Assembly: GCA_036346375.1 (NCBI GenBank)
Contig: CM070518.1
Span: 248,001-312,000 of the forward strand
Origin: Guadua angustifolia
Taxonomy: Eukaryota > Streptophyta > Magnoliopsida > Poales > Poaceae
Reading direction: 5' to 3'
Length of the DNA stretch: 64,000 nucleotides
Part shown: positions 24,540-34,108 of the stretch, in pieces
Layout of the letters: every line of letters starts with the position of its first letter
Position numbering within the stretch: the stretch's first letter is position 1
Notes under the pieces: model-generated
The model's database searches: none
Seen by the model: only the letters and a program-made list of their open reading frames with translations
Told to the model about the DNA's origin: nothing
Made by a program: the position numbers and the translations under genes

Positions 24540-26950
24540 TAGCTCCTTTTTACTTTAGCATGAGGAGCACTAGCAAAATGTCAGTTTTTAGAAGTATGAT
24601 TTGATTTATGACAATAATAGCAATGAGTGCCCTTCTTGACAAAAATCTGTTCAGATTTGGTCCATCCATTTTTCTTAGACAAAACTTTAGGCTTATAACC
24701 TAAGCTCTTTTTGCCCAAGTTGACCCTCTGTTCAACCAGTATTTTGTCAAGAGTGGCACTACCAAGGAAGCATTTTTCTAATCCTTTATCAAATCTTGCT
24801 ACCTTAGATTTTAGTTCTTCATTTTCAATTTTAAGCTCCTTAGCACAAGATGCATTTTTTGCCATATTCATCACAAGTACTAAACGAGCTGTAGGAAATG
24901 AATGATCTAGAAACAACATTTTCATTACTAGGCAAATCACAAGCAATTGATACATCATATGAAGAAGTAACATTGGATTTGCTAGCAAGCATTTTATTAT
25001 CGATTTCTAGCTCACAATGTCTGTTTAGCAAATCTTCATGATTCTTAACAAGTAAAGCATGATTAGCAACTGAATCATTATGAGTTTGCATAAGTTTTTC
25101 ATGATCATTGGCAAGCTTATCATACTTGTTTTGCAGCAAATTTTGTTCATTATTTAGACTAGTGATAGTTTTCTTTAGAGCTTTGACTGCATTTGTTTTA
25201 GCAAGCAAAGCGTTGTTAAGCTCCTCTATTATTTCAACTAGCTCATCATATAAAGGAGAGTCATTTACCTTATCTTCATCACTTCTTGTCATAAGGCAAA
25301 GCGGAAATGAAGGTGAAGGAGGTGTTGACTCATCAAGTGCCAGTCCGGCTAGCCCTCTTGATTTGGTATCTTCATCATCCGAGGAAGATTCTTCACTAGA
25401 GCATTCTTCATCGGTGATCCATTCACTGATATGAGCTTCTCTCTTTCCTTTTCTTGAGTACTTCTTGAAGTGGCCCTTTTTGAAGTATTTCTTCTTATCC
25501 TTGTAATGGGCTTTTTTCTCCTCTTCATTATTTTTACCCTTGTTCTTGCTCTTCTTCTTACTCTTGTTAGGGTATCGGACAGCTATGTGGCCTTTTTCAT
25601 TATAGTCAAAGCAAATAATGTTAGAAAAAGTGTTTTTCTTTGAGCAGTAAGAAATAGACCTTCCTTTGTCTTTAGTGTTAACTCTTCTCATGATTTTATT
25701 GGCTTTTCTCATGAGCAGGGCCAACTTCTTCACATCCTCATCTTTATCATTACTTGACTCCTCACCATCTTCATCATCTGAGGAGTCTTGTACTTTCTCC
25801 TTGGTTTTGAGAGCAATTGATTTCTTCTTTGGAGCATCCTCTTCGGCCAAGGTGAGCTCATGAGCTGATATTTTGCCTACTAGCTCGGTCAGTGTGAGCG
25901 TTTTGAGATCACCACTGTTGGACAGATACGTGATCAAGCTATGATAGGCCTATGGAAGTAGCCTTATCATCTTCCTGCATACCTCAACATCAGAAATTTT
26001 AGTTCCAAGGTCTTTAAGTTCATTAACAATAGGATTAATTCTATAGAACATATCATTAGCATTCTCATGAGGGAGCCATTTAAACTGATCAAACTTTTCT
26101 CTAATCACAAAGTATTTTTCTTCTTTTACATCAGAGGTTCCCTCATGAATCTCTTGCAAGGTTGTCCAAATATCATTAGCAAAAGTAGTGTTCAAGAGTT
26201 CACTCGGCGGATTCGTGGCGGTTAGGCACCGCCAAGCGCCAAGGACGTATTTGCGGCGCAATTGCGGGTCTCGGCATTTTGGCCCTCGGCGGCCGAGAAT
26301 TAATATAATTCATATATATTATTGATTTTATTATGAATAAAATTTTTAATTTTCTTTTCTAGTTATTTGCAAATTGCAAGACATCAAATATTAAAGTAGA
26401 ATATTAAACTAAAATACTTGAACACATATTACTCAATTAATCAAGTAATAAACTAAGTAGTAAGTACTATGTTAGTGACTTAGTGTACCTTATTTTGAGG
26501 CGACGATGTGAATCTTTCAATCATGGTCATCGGTCATGTAAAGATGAGATCAAAATAGTCTCTTTCATAGTTTTGTGCGGTTGCCACACCGCTAAAGCCC
26601 ATAATTTCGCCCACCGTAAACAATGACCAAGGGTGAATTCATTGCGTTTATAGACGCCAACCACAATATCGGCCGCAATATCGCCGCCAAGTACTGAATT
26701 TTCGAACACAGAGCAGAAGTAAGGTTACTAACTCTATCAAAAACTTGTATGCTAATACAAGAAAATATAGCATTTCGGGCTTGAGCATCAAACTGCATAT
26801 TTTGGATCTCACCAGGAGTGGGATCACCATATACAGTTTGCCCTTCGGCCATGATCCGTGGAGGCAACGGTTTTTCTGTGACCCTCCAAACATCATATCC
26901 GACTGCCTCTAAATAACATCTCATTCTAATTTTTTAATAAGCATAATTGG
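24540..26950 (-). pseudogene. gag: Copia gag (broken, with a hAT-like insert)
   Basis: The N-terminal part at 26924-26713 has YLEAVGYDVWRVTEKPL and ARNAIFSCISIQVFDRVSNL. A 525 bp DNA element interrupts it. Gag resumes at about 26186 with NDIWTTLQEIHEGTSDVKEE and KFDQFKWLPHENANDMFYRI, the copia UBN2-type gag core. A lysine- and serine-rich region follows (to about 25100) with a degenerate knuckle CFDYNEKGHIAVRYPNK that has lost two cysteines. The C-terminal piece at 24988-24581 has a second degenerate knuckle, CYYCHKSNHTSKN. Frame changes occur near 25940 and 24850. Function in an active element: capsid assembly and RNA packaging. Confidence 0.88.
26187..26712. mobile_element. hAT-like non-autonomous element inside copia gag
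   Basis: Splits the gag codons for ..RVSNLT and FANDIWTT... Flanking octamers GCAAAAGT (26179-26186) and GCAGAAGT (26713-26720) match at 7 of 8 positions, as for an 8 bp hAT duplication. The ends AGTGTTCAAGAGTTCA and, inverted, TGTGTTCGAAAATTCA are similar. Subterminal CTTGGCGGCG/CGCCAAGCGCC blocks recall the CTAGGCG arms of the element at 5808-5960. Confidence 0.65.
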
Positions 26951-27047
26951 TACCACCAAAAACTAGTACTTTACCTACACTAACAGTTGCAGATCCATTA
27001 CCCTCGGCCATTTACCAAAGCTGATTAAGCTTATCAAGGCAAACCTT

Positions 27048-27059
27048 GCTCTGATACTA
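27048..27059 (-). promoter_or_regulatory. Copia primer binding site
   Basis: Minus strand TAGTATCAGAGC, two bases from the 5' LTR. It matches the initiator Met-tRNA primer site (TGGTATCAGAGC) except for one base. Confidence 0.8.
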
Positions 27060-27061
27060 CT

Positions 27062-28669
27062 TGAAGGATCAAGTTGGCCTAGAGGGAGGGTGAATAGGCA
27101 ATTTTTCAAATTTTCAAACTTAATTACAGAATAATTATCTTGCTTAAGTAAGATCTAACAAATACAAGATGATAGAATACAAAGCACAACACAATTGAGA
27201 ACAGCGGAAAGTAACACAAAAGCAAGAATAATCACAAGAGACACAAAAATTTATCCCGTGGTTCAGATCCACTCTCCTACTCCACGTTAGAGCACTTCTC
27301 TCAAAGTATAGCTCCTCCAAAACTAATCGCAGTAACTTTAGTCTCCACTCGGGTAACTCTTTCACCACTCCGGTGAGGTGAGTTCCAAACCTCTCACAAT
27401 CAAGGTGGCCTTCCACAGGCACCTTTGGATAGGTCGCACCTACACTGCCTCCAAGCCATTTAGAATCACTAAGATCCAAGAATAATAGACTATGCACCAG
27501 CCCTGTCTCTTGGTTCACCCAGCACAACACTACTAGCCTAAGCTTGGAGCTAATACGCTTAGAAAGTGTTAAAATTTAGGGTTCAAAGGTGAAGCACAGT
27601 CTCCTTGGTGGAATGAATGCTCTAAGGTTGCTAAAATGTCAAGGAGATCACAAAGTCCACTGGTAGATGGCTCAGGAAATGCTTACATAAGCATTTGGGC
27701 TAAAAATAGCCGTTACACCTACCACAGTAGCCGTTGAAACGTATCAGACTGTCAAAAATCAGCTTAACACATTTGCTACGAACTAATCTTCGATACTAAT
27801 CTGAATACTCCGGACCAATCAAGGATATTTGCATCGGACTGAAAAATTTAGTCCATCGTACATAGGATGTTTGGATGTTTTGATCCGGTGAAGAGATGTG
27901 AATTTGACGTGTGCGCCGGACCTAAGAAATTTGGTTCGTCGTAGAAGGATTTCAATGGATTTAACAGCAACGGACTTTTTGAAATAATATAAGGGTTTAA
28001 CCGAGAGGTATGCTTTTGTGCTGGATTAGATTTTGTGTTAGCGGAATTTGGTCCAGCGTGAATGGTGTACGCTCGGTTTACTTTAAACAGAGGATTCTTT
28101 CATCATGGACTTAAGGAATAAAAGATCCGGCGTAAATTTCTTGCACCGGACTAGAATTTTTCATAGGAACTTTTGGTCTGTCGTGAATGGAATGCGCTCG
28201 GTTAGGATTCTGTCTGAGTATGTTTTGGCGCCGAACTAAAAATGGAATGGTCCGATGAAAATAGATTTTGGCTAAGGTTGCACCGAACTTAAGGAATAAG
28301 CATTGAAGTTTAGTCCGGGGAGACACTTTAGACTTTGTATAGGGAGAAGGGTTGATTCAAGGAACAGAATGAGTAAAAAATTTTAACTCCAAGTAGTCTA
28401 ATCTAGTCTTAGTCTTATGAACCAAAATTATAACTTGTGCACAATCCCCCTTTATAGTACAACCAAACAAAAATAAGTACTAACTACTTAGCTTGAATCA
28501 TCTCCCAAGCTAGAATTAGCAATAAAGATCCTTAATCTTGACCGTTTAGATGACTTCTTTGATGCTTCATCCAACATTCTTCATAGTTTAGAGATTATTG
28601 ACTCAGTCATCAACACCAAAACCATATAAATAAATATGAGATAAAAATTAGGGGGCCTAGATGCTATCA
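27062..28669 (-). repeat. Copia 5' LTR
   Basis: 1608 bp partner of the LTR at 11859-13461, with the same ends. Transcription would start inside it and run to lower coordinates. The same CGGAC/GTCCGG motif field lies at about 27805-28320. Confidence 0.93.
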
Positions 28670-28904
28670 GGGGGACGGAGTGGGAGGCCGTAGTGGATTG
28701 GATTTTTGAGTGTGTAGTAGTCTCTTGTTCAAATGGGAAGATCTGGGCTGGAGGATTAGGGTCTTTGGGACTGTAGATTTCATTGGCCTCGAGTGAAGGG
28801 TCGTGACCTTGAAACCATAAAGGGTTGATGCCTTGAGGTATGGTCTGACCCTGTCTTCTTCGTCTACCCCTCCCACGTCTTGAGGTGCCTCCTCTGTCTG
28901 TCAT
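28670..28904 (-). pseudogene. 5' half of the interrupted GRF zinc-finger gene
   Basis: The ATG at 28904 opens a basic leader (MTDRGGTSRRGRGRRRRQGQ) followed by a proline-rich, low-complexity stretch ending ..TTASHSVP at the copia border. Removing the copia element and one GGGGG copy continues the same reading frame into the GRF finger at 11853. This supports a single ancestral ORF. The leader alone would not be assignable; the call depends on the other half. The region upstream (28905-29260) holds tandem repeats rather than a recognisable promoter. Confidence 0.65.
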
Positions 28905-29260
28905 TACAATGGAGTGAAGGTTGGGCTACTGAAGAAATGCTACCTGGAGGGTCAGCGATTTTATAGGTAGTGTGTAGTCGATGTAGGGCTAATAGAGTGG
29001 GGTAGCATGTTCTCACTTTGGTATAACAAAGCTGGCTGTAGCGAATTTTCGTTTCGATCTGAGAAAGTGGTGGGCAAAGGTTGTTAAATTGGGTTAACAA
29101 AGAAATAGGCAATGTATTGTCACTTCGCTCTGAGGAACTGATGGCAGCGTGTTGTTAAATCATACTAAGAAAGCAATAGGCAGCGTGTTGTACAATCGGC
29201 CTAAAAAAGCTGATGGATGTGTGTTGTCAAATCATTCTAACAAAACTACTGTCTGGAAAC
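28905..29260. repeat. Degenerate tandem repeats upstream of the GRF gene start
   Basis: A motif of the form GGCA(G/A)(C/T)GT(G/A)TTGT..AAATC recurs at about 29112, 29142, 29178 and 29217, spaced 30-45 bp, each followed by a variant of CTAAGAAAGC. Such arrays occur in transposon subterminal regions and in promoters; this one sits where the GRF promoter would be. No gene is seen here. Confidence 0.5.
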
Positions 29261-29269
29261 AATTTATGC

Positions 29270-31277
29270 ATGACATCATAAATTGAATTTCCTTTAGGGA
29301 AATAATTTGGTTGAAAACAAAATAGTTGATGACATTAGCAGTGGCTTCATTAATAGATTTTTCAGTAGAAAAATAATTCAATTAATTTGAATTTTTCTAT
29401 TTTATGTATTTTTCTTTTATTTCAAATTTTTGTGAGCTCGTTCTTCCTCATGCAAGCTCCGATTGAGGCGATTCAAATTTTTAAAAATATATAAAATTGA
29501 TATCTATTTAATAGTGAATTTTATTTGATTTTTAGAGTTTGTTTGCTCTCTATTTGAGTATTTATTTTGTGTTTTCTCTTGATACGAGTACACGTTGAAG
29601 TGTTTGGAGCGTTCAAGGGAGAATCATTAACTCAAGACCTAGGTTCAGAGCAAGAACAAGACTTTCCCAAGGCAAGTTGTGCTTTGATGATATTGAACCT
29701 AGTTTTACAAAATTGATATATTGATTTACATTATTTCATGTGTATAATTGATTTCAAATTATTTTAGGATCTGGTTATTCAACCTAATTGGAATATACCT
29801 ACCTTGTCATTTGTATGCCATGATTATTTTTACCCTAGGATGGTTCATTATTAGTTGGTTACTAATAGATGCCAACGTGGGTTGGTTAGACCATGCTTAG
29901 TATTCTTAGCCATGCATAAAACTTATGTCGTTTGGAATCACAACATATGCTTCATTAATGGAATATAGAACATGTTTATGAAAAGGATATGTTAGGTGTT
30001 ATCACACAATATTATTGATGGCACGTGGTGCATGGTAATCAACTAGGTGGTAAGATGATTTAGACTGGCACAAGTGGCAATAGTTGTGAATTATGGTGGG
30101 CCAGTATGGCATTTAGGCGATCGCATTATTATTTTGATAAATGAAAGTTGGTGATTTGGATAATGGTTATTGTGAATTTTTTTAAACTTTTGCCTTAATC
30201 AATTAAGGACTTAATCTTGAAAGCATTGAAAAGAGTTAAACATGCAACCACATGTTTGGAATAGGATGGCCACATGTCTAGAATGGGACGGATCTAGCTG
30301 ATTAATTTACAATGTCTTAGCTTTGGTACTACTAGTGGTGGTGTCAGTCATGACTACATGGATAAGCTCATATGGCACAAGAGGGAGGCTCTGATTGTGG
30401 TAGCTAGTCTCATTAGTGTTGAAATCTTAGCGGATAGTACTGGGTTAAGACATAGTTCTATAAAGGCTTTATCATGATCTTTCTGTTGATAAACCAAAGG
30501 AGGTGTGTTAATTGCATAACAATAAAAGACAATCATGTCATAGAGCTTAGCCTCTACAGAGTGTAAAATCTATTTGGATAACCATGCTCGCGGTATTAAG
30601 CAATGATTGGGAATTACAGTTAACGGTTAGATTTTTTGATAAAATGAACAAGGGAATGGAGGCAGTATGCCTATAGAAGTATGGAAATTGATTTTAAAGT
30701 TGTGAGTCGGGCTTTTTGGGAAATAACTAAGAAATTTATTATTGTTACTATTTGTTTTACTATCATTTCAATCTATTTATATTATTCATTTGTAAATGAT
30801 GCCTTAATGTAAAATAACCAATTCAGCCATTCTTTTGGAATAAGCCATGTATATAGATATAATAGAATTGCATTCTGTGCACAACTTATTAAGTGCTTTA
30901 AATACCCACCCTTACTACCAACAAAATCACCAGTTGAGGAGGAGTTTACACCAACTCTTGAAGAGAAGTACCTGGAGGAGGTGAAATCTAGGGTGCAAAC
31001 CTTGTCAGTTGCCTGTGGTATACTAAGGGGTTTATCTGCATTTTAGTTCCACTGCAGTTTAATTTGTTATTCATAATTTAGTCTTGCGAAGCATATTCAT
31101 GTAAGGTCGACCATAAGATTAGTCAACAGGCTAATATTTAATATATGAAGTCTTTTACTATATTTCTGCTGTGTATGATTGTGATATTCATCTACATTGA
31201 GCTTATGTGCACTAATGTGATCTTGGACTAATGCGATATACATAGAGGGTCCAGATTTACAAATTTGGGTTCGGACA
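29270..31277 (+). repeat. Relic LTR of the long-LTR gypsy family, lacking its first third
   Basis: Homologous to 9480-11346 and to the 3' two thirds of the LTRs at 34109-36895 and 47440-50686. Shared blocks include AATAATTCAATTAATTTG, CTCCGATTGAGGCGATTC and ACTCTGCAGAG-like sequence. It ends GGGTTCGGACA at 31277, matching the GGGTCCCGACA family end. Plus orientation. The beginning is replaced by unrelated sequence at about 29260. Confidence 0.72.
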
Positions 31278-31335
31278 AAATCCGAACTAGCGACACTTAC
31301 TTCAGCCCTCCTTCTACTCTACCAACTAAGCCAAA
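31278..31335 (-). repeat. tRNA-like relic (tRNA pseudogene or SINE head) beside the LTR end
   Basis: On the minus strand TGGCTTAGTTGGTAGAG matches a tRNA D-arm/A-box. CTAGTTCGGATTT lies about 35 bases on, where a T-arm/B-box should be (imperfect). No complete acceptor stem forms. The following 250 bases (31340-31600) are rich in GAAATTTCGGTGAAATTTCG, which may be a SINE body. This is not a functional tRNA gene. Confidence 0.35.
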
Positions 31336-31636
31336 GTTGGTTTGTGAGTTTATAGCAAAAATTTTACATGTATTCCTCATAATTGGTATTATAATTCTCT
31401 ACCAAAAATTTGGCGTCAAATCTGGTCTAAAAACAATGAAAAACCGGTCTAAAAAACATGAAATCCAGTCAAAATACTTGAAATTTCGGTGAAATTTCGA
31501 AATCACTATAGCAATTTGAATTTTTTATTCCATCAAGATTTGGAATCTTGTCCCCAGCCGAATTTTCGCTGAGATTTTGAACTTTGGTCTTGGGTCAATC
31601 CTTTTCTGAAGATGATTGCAATGGGCAAACACACAA

Positions 31637-31790
31637 GGTATAATTCATACTATATCACTCTATTCGTTGGCACTTCAAAAAATACCATCGTAGTCTAAAT
31701 AACATGTTTATCCAGGGGCCATATATCGAGAGACATCGAGTGACATTTCTTGAAATGCCAATCTTTAGAGTGGTATAATATGAATTATCC
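31637..31790. mobile_element. MITE made of two 50 bp inverted arms
   Basis: The left arm GGTATAATTCATACTATATC and the right arm (inverted) GGATAATTCATATTATACC continue as matching arms for about 50 bp, to CACTTCAA.AAAT. It has a short loop and no coding region. The flanks ACACACAA and CAACACAA match at 6 of 8, a possible old duplication. Confidence 0.72.
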
Positions 31791-31876
31791 CAACACAAAA
31801 AGGTAAAACAAAACATAGAGAGAAAATTGGTTTGGCTCAAACCTTGATCTTCGAAAATACTAGCATGATTGGATTA

Positions 31877-32096
31877 GGGTGTGTTTGGTTGTTGGGATAA
31901 GGTTGAACTAGATGAGCTAATCTTGTACTATGTGGTTCTATTATTTTGGGTGAATGGAATGATTCATAATTTAGAGAGAATATTTTTAAATTTGTATCCC
32001 TCCATCTAGATTATTCAATTTTGAGTGTATGGATGGTTTTTTTTTCTTGAACCATTCCATACATAAACCACTTGGTACAAGCAACCAAACACACCT
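31877..32096. mobile_element. Tourist-like (PIF/Harbinger) MITE, 220 bp
   Basis: Terminal inverted repeats GGGTGTGTTTGGTTG and CAACCAAACACACCT, flanked by TTA at 31874-31876 and 32097-32099, the 3 bp target typical of this superfamily. There is no coding capacity. Confidence 0.85.
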
Positions 32097-32099
32097 TTA

Positions 32100-32309
32100 A
32101 TTGCAAGGGAGGTGCTTCTATATATTACTATTTGAATGTTGCACAAATATTAAAGTATGAGTAAATAGTAGATAGTGATTACTTATCTTTTTGCTTATTT
32201 AATGAAAAACCATGTGGAGATCTATCTATATTTCTGATGAGTTATTAACTGTGTTTTGAGCTTGTGGCCCTCAAGTTTAAGTTTGATGTGAATTCAATTT
32301 TGAATTTGA
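32100..32309. other. Unassigned AT-rich spacer
   Basis: Follows the Tourist MITE and leads into the GGTAGTACC repeat. No coding or structural signal was seen. Confidence 0.5.
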
Positions 32310-33570
32310 AGCAATTTGAGATACTGTCAGGTTAGGGCGGCTCTACCAGCCTGGTACGGTGGTATTGTCGGCCCTATAGAGCTACCAACTGTGGGAGTGA
32401 TAGTTATCTTACAGAGAGGCGCTTCTCTATGGTCGAACGTGGGCGGTACTACCTATAGTGTAGGGACGGTAAATTGGGGTTGCAGTACTACCAAGCCCTA
32501 GTAAAGTAGTAGTTATTGTTCAGAGAGGGGTCTCTCAAGGTTTGGCAGGGCTAGTGGTACTACCAGCCAATCTGGAGCGGTAGTACCAGGCATATGGTAC
32601 TACTAGCCTTGGGTGGCGGTAGTACTGACTTTCTGGCGAATGTTTGATCAAGGTTTGTATTTTGTTGATTCAATTGCATACCATTGTGAACATGGCTATG
32701 TGATGGTTTTCTTGTCTGTGTGGTTGTAGGACTCTAGGGCTAGGTTATGGTGAGACTAAGGCGAGACCGAGACTAGGCTAGGAGAGCTGAGGTCTAGAAT
32801 GGTCAAGGGACGTCAGAAGATGACTTAGACTCAGAAGTGGTTGTAAGCCAGGAAGACAAGGAACCACTGGTGATGGACGTGGTTGATAATGGCATGGACC
32901 GGGATGTATAATTGATAGATGTATTCTTTGTAGATTATCTCCTTAATCATCTAGGCAAACTTCTTTTTGAACATCCATGTTTCTCTAAGAAACCAGTTTT
33001 TGAGTTGAGAAGAAACTTCTTGAGGTAGATCTTGATTATGCTTATTTGAGGGATTTTTCTCGGGTGTTCTTGTTTGCTATGACATGTGGAAAGCTTTCTA
33101 AGACCAACTTAATCATGAAAATCCCACGAGCAAGTTTTGGGCTAAGTTCTTATTCTTGAACTTGTTTGTGTGCATTCTTTCTTCAACTGAAAAAAGGTTA
33201 GAACTTTGACGTCAATCATTACGATTGAAGGTTGGAATATGTTCTTGACATCCACAGGAAGGTGTCTATAAAGTTTCACAGGGTTTAATTCAGTTGGTCA
33301 AAAGTTACACGAAGTTTTGGATTTGAACTCATACTGATTTTAGTAGTCATACTTTGTTTTCATTGTTCATCCGACACTACCGAGGGTATTGTAGCACGAT
33401 AGTACCCGAGGGTACTATTTATTCTGGTACTACTGACCATCTAAGAGCAGTAGTGCTGCCCCAGGGCTAATTTTCTCTATAAAATTGTTTTTTTGCGCTT
33501 AATTGACCTAGTGAGGCTTTGGTTGGTTTCTTTAGGGGAAAATTGGTTTGTGATCATTCACCCCTTTTTT
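32310..33570 (+). repeat. GGTAGTACC-rich dispersed repeat, plus-orientation copy
   Basis: Clusters of GGTAGTACC/GGTACTACC and close variants occur at 32320-32640 and again at 33370-33470. The 3' part (33440-33560), with TTTTCTCTATAAAATTG, TTTGCGC and TTGGTTGG, returns as an inverted copy at about 50760-50900. It is probably internal or LTR sequence of a large degenerate retroelement; no gene is readable. Confidence 0.5.
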
Positions 33571-33739
33571 ATCGTCATTTTCGGTCTTTCACTTCAAGAT
33601 TTGTGAAACTTGTATTGAAAGAATGATGTATAGACACACCACTTTAATTGTAAATATTCCATTAGTTTTGCAAAACATCAAAGAGAATTTCATACAACCG
33701 TTTGTATCTACAAATCATATGAAAGCTGTCAATCATCTT

Positions 33740-34070
33740 TTAGGGATGTGCACAGCAGATTTGCCTTGAGTGCTTCCTCGTCGTCATCGAAGACCTACAA
33801 TGCCTCCTCGCTGGTGTCAAGTATAGGGCCACTGGAGTACTCCGAATAGAGTACTTCCCTTGTCGTAGAGTGTTTTTGATGACCTTCGAGCACTTCTTCC
33901 TCGCTGTCGAGCACATCTTCTTGCCTCTGGTCGCCGTCAAGCACTTCTTCCTTGTAGTTGAGTGCTTACGGCCAAAGTACACGCCACTGGCCACCTATGT
34001 GGCTTGTCCTCATCACCGACTGTTGGAGTGCTTCTGGCCGGAGTACTCACCATCGACCACTGGTATAAAG
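33740..34070 (+). repeat. Degenerate ~30 bp repeats, GAGCACTTCTTCCTCG-like
   Basis: Variants of GAGTGCTTCCTCGTCGTC recur at about 33768, 33850, 33890, 33940 and 33958, and related GGAGTACTC blocks occur at 33834 and 34039. The phase drifts and the open frames are short in both directions, so I treat it as a decayed satellite-like stretch rather than a gene. Confidence 0.4.
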
Positions 34071-34108
34071 TGTATGTATCGTGCATTTTGTTTGTGGGAG
34101 AATTTTTC

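Larger units (their letters stand above)
11859..28669 (-). mobile_element. Sirevirus-type Ty1/copia retrotransposon, complete ends, nested inserts
   Basis: LTRs 11859-13461 and 27062-28669 read TG..CA with flanking duplications GGGGG (11854-11858 and 28670-28674). On the minus strand the order is 5' LTR, primer site, gag, protease, integrase, RT, RNase H, an extra ORF3, polypurine tract, 3' LTR. That order and an ORF3 after pol point to the Sirevirus (SIRE/Maximus) lineage of copia. Without the nested 2.9 kb gypsy LTR the element is about 13.9 kb, large but normal for that lineage. Frameshifts and stops affect gag, pol and ORF3, so it cannot move on its own. The LTRs differ by scattered substitutions and small indels, so the insertion is not recent. 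Confidence 0.93.

Noticed and set aside
8395..31277. The two relic LTRs as the pair of one intact element
   Set aside because: No primer site after 11346, the right copy lacks its first third, the left copy lacks its start, and no target duplication is found. Kept only as an open question.
31265..31492. Plus-strand ORF of 75 codons
   Set aside because: Overlaps the tRNA-like relic and an AT-rich repeat; no motif.
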